Assembly: GCA_013399115.1 (NCBI GenBank)
Contig: VXAA01006433.1
Span: 717,129-781,128, forward strand
Direction of reading: 5' to 3'
From: Anseranas semipalmata
Taxonomy: Eukaryota; Chordata; Aves; Anseriformes; Anseranatidae
Length of the DNA: 64,000 nucleotides
The first letter of the stretch is position 1. The number at the start of each line of letters is the position of its first letter. The translations under genes were made by a program, and so were the position numbers. This document shows positions 28,058 through 40,100 of this stretch, one piece after another. Under the pieces are notes generated by a model that was given only the letters and a program-made list of their open reading frames with translations, made no database searches and had not been told where the DNA came from.

Positions 28058-28794
28058 GTCATATTTAGGATCCAAGTGTATAATTTGTTATCAGGAGGTG
28101 CTAAGGTACAGCCCTTTTCATAAAATAACTTTTCAGGTTGCATCATCTTTGAACCTTTTTTGGGTCAGAAAGGATTTCTTTGCAGAAAGATTGAAATTCT
28201 GAAAAGGTCAGCTGGCAGAAGGAAAAAAATAGCAAAAGCACTCATCTTTGTTTTTAATTTCAGTGCCCAGAAGAACCTCAGTTTCACTTTAGTAAGTTCT
28301 ATAAATGTAATTCTTCATTTGAGACTCAACTAGTTGCTTACAAAAATTATTTAATTGCTGTCTTGCTAATGCTATGTACCAGCACTGTATCTTGCCCCGC
28401 TGGTTGGTGAATCATAGATTGGGCTGATAAGCTGAATTTAGCAGGTAGAACTCCCAAGGAGGCAGTTAACAATGGCAGGATGCTCTAAGTTCAGGAAATG
28501 CAGACTTGGCTGTAGGGCAGCATTGATAAGGAGCACATTTGTCTGAGGTTCATACCTGTGTATGAGGCTTGGAAGTTCTTCCTGGCACTGTAGGCAGATG
28601 TATGATTGTCTGCATCGCTCGTGGTGGTCATTAGCAGGAGATGATTTGAACTGCTAGAAGTGATGCAGCTGACGGCGGGGCTTCAAAATCTGTTTTACTT
28701 CTTCAATAGAACTGCTTGTTCTTCATCCTTTCCTTAAAAAAAACTTTATCTTGGTATTCTTTTCAAACTAAAGGGGAAAAATAAGCAGAATCAT

Positions 28795-29085
28795 CAGAAT
28801 GGGTAGCCTGGGGCAATGGTCACAAGCTGTGGCTTGAGAGGTTCAAACAGGACATTAGAAAATATTCTTCACTATGATGTTAGTGCAGCACTAGAACAGC
28901 TTACTGAGAAAGGTGGTGGAGTCTTCCTCACTGGGGGATTTCTAAACTCAGCTAGGAAAAAAGCCACAGGTAACCACATCTGACCTGGTATAGGGGTGCT
29001 AATAGTCCTTCTCAGATACATGAGTTAAAGTAAATTATCTCCATAAGGTCCCTAATGTCCAAATTTGTAGGATTCAGTCAATACA
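28795..29085 (+). mobile_element. CR1 LINE 3'-end fragment, sense
   Basis: The segment follows the CR1 3' end in sense orientation. It has gaggttcaaacaggacatta, a diverged attcttcact block, gcactagaacagctt, a ggtggtggagtcttcctca block, and at the right edge aggtccctaatgtccaaatt before a remnant of the terminal octamer. It is well diverged, hence old, and non-coding. Confidence 0.8.
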
Positions 29086-31251
29086 AACATCAGGAGCTAT
29101 GTAACTGTAAGGTTTACCTAGTGAATAATAAGTTAAGCAATATCAAAATAGGTTGACACAACATGTGCAGAGGTTTAGAGACAGCGTTAATTCAGGCCTA
29201 TGAGCAGGTTAATTCACCAATCAATGGCAGGTGCTATGTTTTTATGAAGGATAAAATTCTGATGGCTTACTCCTCTTAGGTTGTTTCTTTCCTGTTGGTT
29301 TTAGAAAGGCTATAAATGGAGCATATTACTTATCTGGTACAAATAGCCTCTTTTGGCCACTTATTCTACTCTGATCTTTTTATGACAAACCTATTTCCTT
29401 TAGATTGTATAAATTTGATTTTAGGCTCTTTTTTCACTGTCTTCTTTATGACTTTTATCTGTTTATGGGCATAGAAAGTCACCTCATAGTTCTGAAGATG
29501 AAGATCGTCATTCTGAAACTCTCCAGAATTAAAGGTTGTTCTGGCTGATGTGTCAGTAAACTTTGAACTTGTCTCTTTTACCAGCTTGAAATGGGTGTCA
29601 TTCTGTTGATCAAAAAAATCAGTCCCTAAGTAAAATTAAAATGGAAAAGAAAATCAAGAGACTTCCAAGGTCTATTTCATATGCTACAAGCATTATAAAT
29701 ACAAGTCACTGGCATTAAGATTTGTGTATCTTGCCTTTGGGGATGAAATGTCTTTGGAATATATTTAAATTTGGTGAAGTTTTTTTATCATGGAGATTTT
29801 GAAAATTAAGTTGTAGTTCTTTTGCTTTAAGTTTAATTCAGTATTAAAACTGTCAAGTACTTGCAATGCTAATTAGACATATTTCATGGGATATCTAGAC
29901 AGACTTGTTGATCTATACTTGTTGATTTTTCCACTAGATGGCATTATACATTAACTGCAAGTTAATTTATGAGCTTCCCTATAATTGAAAATGCTAAAAA
30001 TTTAAGAAATAAGAAATGATCTGTGGTGCTTGCTCCTATTATATGCAAGAGGGAAGGAACTGTGGCTTAAAAATCACTTGACCTACTTCTACCTAAGAGT
30101 AAGCCAATCCATCCTTAATGCATCAAATATGGATTTGCTCAAAGCAATAAAGGAAGTCAGCCATGGCAACAATATCTGATCCTGTGTGCGATGCACTTTT
30201 TAGAATAAAACTCTTCCAACCTTTTCTGCATTTAACATTTGAAGAGTGACTTCAGTGCTGCAAATTACTTCCTTTCTGGCTTCATGGCTTCAGCTGAAGT
30301 AATAGGAAGTGTCCTAAGTAAAGCTGCAATGCTGAAGATTGCTTTTAAATAAAGAGCCTTATATGAGATTTTTTTTCTATTTAGTAGCTAATTCAGGCTA
30401 GTTTATCAGAATAATTTATCACTGCAAGTGTAAATATAGATAAGATGTTGTTGCCTCCACCTAGGTGAAATGAACAATTAGCGATCCCTTATCCTGCACA
30501 ATTATATGGTGCTCAAGAGTGAGGTTTCTAAAACATAAGGTCCTGACTAGCGAAGCACCATCTGCTGTGGAGCAAAGGTCTAACACCTTCAAAAGAACTG
30601 ACCAGTGGGATTTTTGCTTCAATCCTAAATTTGTGGTGATTAGGCAAGAAGCAATTGGCAGTCCCGGCAGCAAGAAGGCAATGGCAAGGATTTGGCATGT
30701 GAGAAGCAAGGAAGCAGCCCTAGTGGTGTGGGGAGGGAAAAGGGAGGAAATGAAACAAGCAGGTAGCAAAGCCAGTGGTGGAAGAAAAAAGGAACCATGG
30801 GGGTGAAGAATGTGATGACAGGAAGGCCCAAATTTTTCATGCCAAGCTTGCTAATTTTTTGTGTGTGCCAGTATGTGTAGGCACATGGGTATTAATTTTA
30901 AATCTGTATTCAGGGGAAAAAGAAGATAGATACGTGGTCCTCTGTTTTTAACTTGTCTTCCTCAACTAGAGATGGGATTCTCAAGAGTACTTAACAAATT
31001 GCTGATCGGATATTCTTATCAGAATAATTGACATATATTCAGACAGTTAAACTATTTCTGTTTTCTACATAAAGCTTTATTTTACTTGTGGTAGCCCCTG
31101 AGCTTTAATAAAGTATAGTTTTAATTGGCATATGCAGTGCATGGTATAGGCAATGCAATATATAATTCTTTGCCTTAGCAATGTTTATGGTTTGTACTTG
31201 CCCATGATGGTCAATATGATTCAACATTTCTGTGATACTGATATAAAAAAT

Positions 31252-31779
31252 ATGTCACGGTACCTGCTTTCTACAACAAGGCTATTAAGCCTTCGGAAGC
31301 CCAGGTCAGTAGGTTGAGCATCGGGAAGTTTTGTATAGGCATCCATCTTTTCCCCAACACTAACCTTCCCTTTCTTCATCCTCCAGCTCATGTTGCAGAG
31401 GCCAGGATCTGCTGACAGGTACATCGCTGTATGATGGAGACTGTAGCACAAGTTAATGCCGGTGGTAGTATCTGTCATCTCCTGTCATACTGAGGTATGG
31501 GGCCATTTACTTATTCCAACTGGTTCGGGCTCACTCTCTGCTCTTGTGAGATACATTTACATGGTGGCTTGGCTCTTCTACAGTTCTTAGCTGTGAAGAG
31601 AGGGAGGCAGCACCAGCTAGGGAGGAGGATTACAACCCAGTTCAAGCCCTCTAATTCCCCGCTGTTGGAGCAGAGACGTTACAGGATTGCCCTGCTCCAA
31701 AGGCAGAGACACAAGGGCACTGGCAGTGCAGGGAGGGGAATGAGGCTAGCATAGCAGATCTCACAAATGTCACGGTACC
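31252..31779. repeat. 13-bp direct repeats bordering a GC-richer block
   Basis: The string atgtcacggtacc occurs exactly at 31252-31264 and at 31767-31779. The sequence between is about 500 bp and visibly richer in G and C than its surroundings. This could be a target-site duplication around an unidentified old insertion. I see no poly-A tail, terminal inverted repeat or recognisable coding sequence, so the nature of the insert is open and chance is not excluded. Confidence 0.35.
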
Positions 31780-33168
31780 AATGCTGCCTAATCTAACTTT
31801 GCTTGCTTTTGCGTACATTTGGAATCGCAATAGCATCCTGCAGAAGTATCTGTACTTTTAGTCAGTGACCAACAGCCAGGCTGTGAAGGAAAGAAAAGGC
31901 AGGAGCAAATACCTGGCAACTGGCTCAGTAGAGCAGTTCCTGACAGCATGGGTCTTGACAAACTCGTGGTTCCACCGGACCTAACTATAGGTAGCCAGAC
32001 ATTGATGTCTGAACATTATGATTTCTGTTTCACAAAGGGCAAAATATAGTTGCAGTGTGCATGGCTTTTATTTTAGAAAAAAAAAAGTATAATAATAATA
32101 AAAAAAAATAAATATTAAGTCTTCATGGGAACACAGCAGAGGGTCCATCTTCCTATGGTAGCCCTCCTTCGCTGCTTCCTGAGCCAGCTCCCTGGTAAAT
32201 ACGTGAGCCTCTTTGAAAGAGGCAGTATGCACAAAATTCAGTGATACAGCTGAGAAGAACAAAAAAGTAATTGATTTTGAGTGAACTGCAGAGAACCACA
32301 TAAAAGCAGACTAATTTAAGAAGTAATTCACCTATATTTCAGCTATATTGTTGAAGCACCTAGAAACTGCAGCTATGGATTAGAAGGTAATTCCACTGAA
32401 TTGGTGTAACTGGTTTCCTTTTGTCACTTGAGATGAAGAGACTGAACGTAGGTTTTAGTTTGTTAATAATATTAGAAATAAATTATTTTTAATTTTATTA
32501 TTGGTTATTTTTTATAAGCATACCTATTTTGTTATTAGGATCCAAAATTTGAGAGCTTCACAAATAGCATCAAATCTTATTAGTAATAAGCAGATTTTCA
32601 TATGAAAAAGATTAGTGATAAGGCCTTCCTTTACTGTTTGGTAAGTCATGAGCATTTATTGAAAATCAACATATAAAACCTTGTATTTGAAATGTGTATT
32701 CTACGTTGTGATCCAAGTGGTAGTGCTCCAAGCCCCCAGGAGATTTTAATATATCCACTTGTTTAAGAACATATCACAGAGTTGAGCATATGTGTTAGAA
32801 GAATAAATATTTGGAAGCATGTACTTTTTTGTTCCTAAAAATGCTATTTTACTAAAGACAAAGGAAATTTAAAACAACCATTCACCAAACAATGAATTAT
32901 ATGAATGTGTAAAACATTCATTACAAATTCCCAGTACTTAGCAGCAGGAGTTCAACACAATCGTACTTTGACATTGAAGCCTCAGCCACAAAATTAGACA
33001 GCAGCAACATGCGTCACTTACCACAGGCAAAATCCATTTCAATCAATATTAAAAAAGTGCTCTCTCTATATATTGCAATCACTAGTTGGTGATCCACTTA
33101 ATGCACTACAAATTGCAACCAGTAGTATTTGGAGTGAGCTGCACAAATGTTATTAACACATTTAGGAT

Positions 33169-33199
33169 TTATAATGCAATATTATTATAATGCAATATT
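33169..33199. repeat. Tandem 15-bp direct repeat
   Basis: The string ttataatgcaatatt is present twice without mismatch, at 33169-33183 and 33185-33199, separated by a single base. Confidence 0.85.
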
Positions 33200-33417
33200 C
33201 TATCTTGAGGCACTATACTGAAATGGGCAATCCGACATAATCCAGAAACTCTAAACCGCTCTTGCATTTAACTGCTGAACTCTGGGAGAATTTTACCTCT
33301 AATTCCTCGTTTCAATTGGTCTGTCTTTGTAGTGGCTCAAAACTGCTTTTGATCTGAAACCATCTCTCAACAGATCTCTTCTGAAAAGACTGGTAATAGT
33401 TTTCTTGTGTTGAACAG

Positions 33418-33533
33418 TTACTAGTATCCTATTAGCCGTTCATTGTATTATGTTATTAAGTTATCATTAGTTTATGATTATGATAACATTAAGTTATCAT
33501 AAGACAATGAACTGCTAATATGATATTCTGTAA
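33418..33533. repeat. Long imperfect inverted repeat (hairpin)
   Basis: The left arm (33418-33467) and right arm (33480-33533) are near-complementary over about 50 bases, with a few mismatches and small gaps, around a 12-base centre. Matching blocks include gttcattgt on the left against acaatgaac on the right, tattagc against gctaata, and gttatcat against atgataac. A transcript from either strand could fold into one long hairpin. Candidates are a short palindromic DNA transposon (MITE-like), a local inverted duplication, or a hairpin RNA precursor. I do not recognise the family and see no clear target-site duplication. Confidence 0.75.
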
Positions 33534-36339
33534 AGCTTTACTGAATCACAGTTCTGAGCCTGTGGAGCAGCATGATGGCCCCTTCTGTGTTACAGAAACG
33601 TAGTCTGACCTGTAGCATCACCTTCTGATTCAAGTGTAAAATTGCTTGTGACCAGACAGCAGTGCAATACTTCCAGCAGTATTTATATTATATTTGATGG
33701 AAGTAATGCTAACCATCGTATTAACCCTCCATAGTGCTAGGCTTCACTCAGGGTCAACACCAGTGGGAAAGTATGAGTGTCATGACTATCTTCTTATCGT
33801 CACCTGTTAAAATCTGGTTGTTTTTTCCGACTGACAGCATTTTCTGTGAGATGTACACATGAAGGTGGTAATCATTGGGCCAAAATTTTGCTTTGATTGC
33901 TGATATGACTTCTGTGGAAGAACTGGAATGAGTAAAACTGAGTGAAAGCTTCAATATTTGGAGGTTTCTTAATCCTTGTGATAATCCAAACTGTATTTTC
34001 ATTCTAGTGAATAATTTTAATATCGCATGGATTTCAAAAGAAAGAATTTTGAGGCATAAATCCTATTTTGGAATTAATGTAAACGGAAAAATAAATCCTG
34101 AAACTTAAAAACAAAAAAATATTCACATTTGAATTCAGCAAGTGAAAGTAGATATACTCCGTGGAGGCATTCCTCTGCTGAACTCCCTCCTCCAGAAGAA
34201 TGAATAAATGCAGCTGCAGTATGAAACCCTGAATGTTTACATTATAAATATCTGCATAGTTGAAAAGGTCTTTGCTCTGGCAGTCATTGCTGTAACTCTA
34301 CAGATATCAATACTCCAATCTCTCAGAAACTCAGTAAATGCATCATTAGTCTAAAGCTGGGACTAACCATTTGCACAACACTTTCTGGGAGCCGGGGTTT
34401 CATCTTAGTCCCTTGCAGAAGATCTCCTTGGTGAGTGGGATTCACAGCCACTCAGAAATAACGGAACATAAAACTTCAAGTTCAAGCAGACCCTGAAGAC
34501 TCAGGAAGAAGCGTGTTTCTTCATCCCAGGCCTAGTAGCACGGAGGAGACATAAACACACTTCTGCAGTGTTCTACAGGCAGGCGTAGGAATTTTTTGAA
34601 GCAGTAGTACAAATTCAGATACTATTTTTTTCCTGTTCATTCCTCGTCTTTCTTTCTGAAGCAACAAATGCTCTGAGAAGACCATTCTTATCCCCAAAAT
34701 TCAGACATCCCCAAACAATGGCTTAGGGAGACCTGTGGAAGGAGAGAAAGGTGGGGATATAAGTGTCTAGCACACAGGAAAAAAGTTGTAAGACAACATT
34801 TGGCACCAATTATTTATTTATTTACTTTAGACACCAACCTTCTAAATGATTGCAACAATCTCAGATGTTGCCATGGGGTATTAACTTGAAAAATATGTTT
34901 TTAATATCAGTAGCTGTAAGCTTCAATCCATCTGTTCTTTCTGGCCCACATTTACACTATAGGTATCTGTCTGGTTGCTCTCTCTGCACATGAGTGACAC
35001 TTGGCCTGATACATTCTTAAGTAGAGTCTCTTTTATTTGTTTGTGTCTAAAATGGAAAAAAAATGAAAATTCTATTTTATTTGTACTGAAATTCTGGAAA
35101 ATATCTATTTATCATATTTGGTAGAACATTTCTATGCAAGATAAATGGTAAGCGTAAATTGCAGAACTGCAATTGTAGTATATTAAAATAATATTATTTG
35201 AAAGATAGTAATATATTTTTATTTTGATTTAGAATACCATTTGATTTTCAAAAATATATCATTTTTTAGAAACGTGAACATAAATGAGAATTTATTCAGG
35301 CTGAGCATACATGGCAGAGAACACAGTAGTGGCCAGGAATTTGGCACAGGACACGTTGTTTGCTTACACCACTGTGTGATTCATGGGCTGCCAAAGGCAT
35401 CAGCAACCTTGGCCACCTTTATACGATAAATTTTAGTGACATAACTGTGATGTCTGTGGCAGGTCTAATAGTCAGACCACCTGGTGAACATCATCCCGAG
35501 CTTGTGCAACCATGAAGCTTCACCACGCAAATTTGATAGCTTAGATCTTGGAAGCATCAGAGATGCATCAGTACAGTGTCACATCTGAGCTAAAAAGCCC
35601 AATTTCTCTGCAAGACTGAACTGACTCAGACACAGCTCTGATGTTTGTCTAAACAGAAGCTCTTTCAGTTGTTTGTTTCTGCAAAGGGTTTTGAGTAAAA
35701 AAATGAAAAGCCTAGTTTACTTGTCCTCAGATTTTGGAAAATAATTTGTTTAAAGATCAGTACACCAGTACTGCTGTCATCTTGAGCTGATATCGTTGCC
35801 TCCGGACTGGAGATCTGTGTACCTCTCCTCTTGCATTCTGTAGATATGTCTAAGTGAAATGCAGACACTGCAGTCCAGCTAGCTGTGCAAGCCCTCGTGT
35901 GTTCAGACAGTCCGGTCAGAGTGTTTGGTAGGTGGTGTTTAAGAATGGGGAATAGTAATGCCACCCACTCTGTGGGGTACATCTTTGTAAAGGGCTTTAC
36001 AGGTGTAACTGGAGCTGGACGTGTCCTCCTGGTGTAGCTGTGCTATGTACACTCATGTTTTCCTAACAAAAATAACATCTGTTGTATAAGATTTTGAGAT
36101 CTACATAAGAAAATTGCTGCATAGGAACTCCATAATATTATCCTCAGGAGAAGGGAAACCATAACCATTTTTGTTATTCCCCATGGAAGGGAAGCCTCAC
36201 CACTTCCACCAAATTCTGGGTTCTCTGGAGTCCCAGAGGAGGATTAAATTCTGCGAAGAACAGGCTAATCCAATAGAAGAGGTTTAATTACACGACACCC
36301 CGCCAAAAATAGAACTGCCGACTTCTGCATCCTCTCCAA
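33534..36339. other. Intergenic region, no gene seen
   Basis: AT-rich sequence between the palindrome and the small CpG-rich patch. Open frames of up to 105 codons (for example minus strand 35665-35982) lack any recognisable domain and overlap frames on the other strand. I see no repeat family I can name. Confidence 0.6.
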
Positions 36340-36520
36340 ATGTGTGGTTTCCAAGCAGGCCTGCAATGGCAGCCGCAAGGGACGGGGCAGGCCCGAGGAC
36401 GCCCTGTCGCTAGGCAACCGGCGTGCGCGCTGCTCGCCATTTCTCTCGCTGCACAGGGACGCGTTCCGCGGGTACTTCGGCCTCGCTGCCGAGCACAAAG
36501 CGTTTTCCCGCTGGTTTTCC
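36340..36520. promoter_or_regulatory. Small CpG-rich patch with X-box-like site
   Basis: About 180 bp are strikingly rich in G, C and CpG within AT-rich surroundings (36360-36515). Inside it, 36406-36418 reads gtcgctaggcaac, whose complement gttgcctagcgac fits the RFX-family X-box. Frames are open on both strands here, the longest being 144 codons on the minus strand from 36699 to 36265. They owe this to GC content and match nothing I know. The patch is 3.9 kb upstream of the ACMSD start codon. It may be a promoter or enhancer for ACMSD, for a non-coding RNA, or for an unrecognised first exon. Function is inferred from composition and one motif only. Confidence 0.45.
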
Positions 36521-37354
36521 AGAGCTGTGCGTGTGTAAAATAGCCATTTTGCACAAGCAAACATGCAATTTAAAGAGCAGATGCCAGAGAAGAACATGCA
36601 AGGCTGGATGGTTTGGAAGACTGGCACAAGTATTTCAGCACTGTCTGACGTCGGCATCCTGAACTCACCTCTTTGTTTCTGCATCCATCCTACCTGCAAA
36701 TGGGCTGTCTTGGCTCGGGCTGGATGTGTGGCAGAGCTGTCTGCAGAGTTTACCCATGTTTATTGATGTACCCTCTCTTGACGAGCGCTCTGTCATGGTT
36801 TTCACAGATACGGGGAAATACTTTCTCCCTGATTTAAAAAAAAAAAAAGGTGCAGAATTGGACCCTCAGTTTCCATCCTGAAGAAAGATTCCAAATCTCA
36901 AATCCTGTAATTCTTTCAGAAGAGCAGCTAAATAGCTTTTGAAAAACAGCATTTAATGCAGTACATCTAACACCACTTTCAGTTAGTGCTTGTCCCTATA
37001 GTGAAGTAAAACCCTATAGTTCTGCTAGACTTACGTCTGCCTATCTGAAGTCAGCCCAAATAGAAATCAGATAATGCACAAAAAAAAAAAAAAAAGGAGT
37101 TCATCATAATGAAGAATGCAGTTTAGTTGTTAATGGCCATAATACAGGCATGTTTTGTTACATATGATCTAAAAGACACTGATGCCATACATAAGTGTAC
37201 TGAGGGCATGTCATCTTAATGTATGTTCCATCTTAATGTATGTAGCAGGCTCCTTTTGTCTGGGAGGATGTCTGTATGCATTTTAGTCCTCGTCTCCAGC
37301 AGATGTTGCGAGTACATTCATTGATTGATTTATGTATATATTTTTTTCCAGCTT
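36521..37354. other. Intergenic spacer before the LTR
   Basis: Ordinary sequence between the CpG patch and the LTR, with A runs at about 36836-36848 and 37080-37095. No gene seen. Confidence 0.6.
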
Positions 37355-37868
37355 TGTATACTCGGTCTTGCTGGGCTGGAGCTAACTTTCCCCACAGCAG
37401 CCCATATAGTGCTGTGCTCTGCACTTGTAGAGTATTGTTGATACGGCACCCATGTTTTGGCTACTGCAGAGCAGGGCTGGCACAGCATCAAGGCTGCCTC
37501 ACCAAAGGCCAGTAGGCTGGCAGTGGGCAAGAGGTGGGCAAAAGTTTTGTAACTTTTGTCTTATGAAGGTGTTGGTCTTCCCGAGCAGCCGCTAAGCATA
37601 TTGAGGCCCTGCTTCCCGAGGTGGGGCTGAGCATCACTTGCTGATGGGAAGTAGAGAAATAGTTTTTTTTTCTCCTTTTGCTTCCATGCAGCCTTTTTTT
37701 TTTTTCCTCTTTCATTAAGCTGCTCCTATCTCAAACCCACAAGTTTTTTTGTTTTTGTTTTTCCTTCCTTTTCCTTTTCTCCCCATCCCATCCCCCATCC
37801 TGCTGAAGAGGGGGAGTGAGAGAGCGGCTGTGTGGGACTTAGCCGCCTGTCAGTGTTAAACCACAACG
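37355..37868 (+). mobile_element. Solo LTR of an old avian endogenous retrovirus
   Basis: About 514 bp resembles an LTR family common in bird genomes. Near the left end is a ctgggctggagctaactttc block followed by atatagtgctgtgctctgca. Near the right end is a pyrimidine-rich tract, then gggggagtgagagagcggct and a terminal gttaaaccacaac. A short direct repeat, gctttgt, is present at both edges (37351-37357 and 37868-37874) and may include the target-site duplication. No retroviral internal region follows within the window, so it is probably a solo LTR left by recombination, and it is well diverged. LTRs carry promoter and polyadenylation signals, but any effect on ACMSD 2.5 kb downstream is speculation. 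Family assignment is from memory of the pattern, not from a search. Confidence 0.7.
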
Positions 37869-39238
37869 CTTTGTCACCTCATCCAAATGCTCTAGGTTGT
37901 AAATTCTTTGTGGGTAGCCCAAGAGTGGGTACAGGTCATAGGCTGATACCTAACAGGTCTTATATGGGTCCACAAATGGTAGAGTATATCTTTCTGTTAC
38001 CCCAGTCATTCTGCATGTGAAAGCTTCCATCTGGTCAGAACTTCCTGCCTGACAGATAGCACAGTGAATTTCAGCTCCGCTCCCTCTGTCTAGGACAGTC
38101 TGATAAAGTTGTACGTCTTCCTGGCTACTGTTGCCAGTTCCTGCACCTCTGCGTCACACTCCAGAAATTCACAACCAGATGGAGATAGATAGCAAGGACC
38201 ATGCTAAAAGCCGTCATGTTGCATTAGAGCACAAATTCAGCATAGAGACTGAGGCACGTAAGTCACTCAGCTGTTAAAAGGCAGATTGTCCAAAGCATTA
38301 GTCAAGGTGTCCTCTTTTTCAAACCTATGCACTCAAAGCAGGGTGCAAGGATATCTGAAGATGCTCTTGTTTGTAGCCACTGCCAGTCTTTCTGCTGCTG
38401 ATCCAATGGATCATGATGGATGTAGACAGATTTCTTACTGTCGCTAAGATCAAGTTGAAATGGATACAAATTTTGGCTTTGACTGGTATGGTTTCCAAGT
38501 GATGTTTGCTGTTAAATGAAATGCAGTGTGGGAGTACGCACTGTTTGCAAGCTAAGCTGTGTCTTGGGAGCAGCAACTAACAACTACATCTTTTTTTAGA
38601 GCTGAGAAAAGTAAAGCACAGTTTTGAAGAAATGCTGATCTCTGCAGCCATGGTGACTTAGGAGAAGAAACTATGTGTCTTGGACTATCTAGATACACAA
38701 ACCTGTTCCTGCTCCTCTCCTTCACTAGTATTTCTGCCTTCTAAGCTTAAATGGGGAATTGTCTTCCAGAGATCTCTTTACTGAAGACAATGAATCAGTA
38801 CTTCTTCCTTATCTCTGCTGTTATATATACAAGAATGTTGCTTGCCAGCAGGCTAACACTATAGTACTGGATTGTATAACATAGCTGTCACATTTGGGAG
38901 CAAGAGAGCAAATTTGCTGCTTGACTTGGCAGCCTGGTCATAAACAGACCGGTTTTGATTTTGAAATGGAAATAATTGCTATTTTCAATCCCATTTTTTT
39001 GATCTGCAAAAGTGAATTATTGGCTGTCCTGCTTAATGTAGAGGATACTCTCCCAAAGCTACTGCTTTCTGCTTTTAACATTCAGTCTTCAGTGATCTCA
39101 GGTTGCAGAGAAGCACATTATCAAGTGAACAACCAGCCATGTTACAAGCAGTTGACTTGAAGAATAGGCAGGTTAACTGACCATATCAAAAGCAGACTTG
39201 CTTAATGAGTGAACAAGCAGGGAAATGCAACAAAGTCC

Positions 39239-39255
39239 TTTTTTTTTTTTTTTTT
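39239..39255. repeat. Poly-T run (17 T)
   Basis: Uninterrupted T homopolymer, about 1.1 kb upstream of the ACMSD start codon. Confidence 0.9.
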
Positions 39256-40100
39256 AATCGCACCCAAATAAAATAATAAAGTCAGAAAAAGGTTGAAACA
39301 AAATGGACCACTTGGTTTTCAGGTTCCTTGATTTCAGGTTGAAAGATTCATGTCAAAATTTAGTTCTGAAAAATCAGCATTTTTCATTAGAAACAATTTA
39401 ATCAAGAAAAGGCTAACCACCTTTGGCAAGAAGACACCATGTGAGCAGCATGTGTTGAAATAAAATTATACCAGAAATAAATTACAGAGGGAACAATACA
39501 GCGCAAATAAAAGGCAAGGGTATTTTGGGGAAAGAAGTGTAACACTAAATTGAGTAAAGGGTGGACCACGAGATGTAGTTACACAGAAAATCTGAGGTAG
39601 CTCCACTTAAGCTTCACGTAGGATGCAGAAATCATTTGCTATATTAGATAGTGCACTCCACTAGCTTTAATTACTAAGGTAATCTCAGCCATTCTCCCGC
39701 CCAATCTTGAGCCAGTTTGAGAGGCTCTGAGCACCAATATGTAGTAGTATGTGTAAATATCCTAAGTAAACCAATAATCAGAGGGCAGAAATAAAGTGCA
39801 GAGCATAGATTTGGCTACAATTCAATATTTCTGTGAAATGTTTAAAGTAACTTTTAAGAAAATGCAAAGGAATGAAAAGAGAGCAGATGGAGAGGTATGA
39901 CTGTCTACCAAGGGTATATTATGTGCTCACTACAAATTATTTCAGAATCTAAGAGGGAGAAAGGAGGAAATTCAAATCAGCCTGTTTAATACATTTATTC
40001 TGATTCAGTTTCATTGAATGATTTTCAGCTTGTAATGCTGAGCTTGTAGATGAGCTTGCATTTTAGATTCTAGGTGAAATAAACCCCTTTGTAGTGCCAA

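Larger units (their letters stand above)
19611..28794. other. Intergenic region, no gene seen
   Basis: AT-rich sequence between the TMEM163 CpG island and a CR1 fragment. It has a (TTTG)n run at 19740-19760, a (GT)n run at 22501-22513, an (ATTCT)n patch at 26971-27006, A or T runs at 25798-25811 and 28040-28057, a 21-bp tandem duplication at 27455-27496, and a small perfect palindrome at 23221-23239. No open frame exceeds about 100 codons, none resembles a known protein, and I found no structural RNA gene. Confidence 0.7.
29086..33417. other. Intergenic region, no gene seen
   Basis: Mostly AT-rich. The exceptions are a moderately GC-richer block around 30.5-30.8 kb and another at about 31.26-31.77 kb, the latter bordered by a 13-bp direct repeat. 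Overlapping open frames of up to about 100 codons occur on both strands in these blocks but match nothing I know. A tandem 15-bp repeat lies at 33169-33199. Confidence 0.65.

Noticed and set aside
30461..30840. Overlapping frames of 66-102 codons on both strands
   Set aside because: No recognisable motif, no supporting splice sites or start context, and coding on both strands at once is unlikely.
36265..36699. Minus-strand frame of 144 codons, and overlapping frames on both strands
   Set aside because: Overlapping frames on both strands over a CpG-rich patch suggest composition. No domain or family resemblance and no convincing splice context.
36791..36805. tgtcatggttttcac as a possible antisense LTR start
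   Set aside because: The first bases resemble an avian LTR end, but nothing after it continues the similarity, so it is likely chance.
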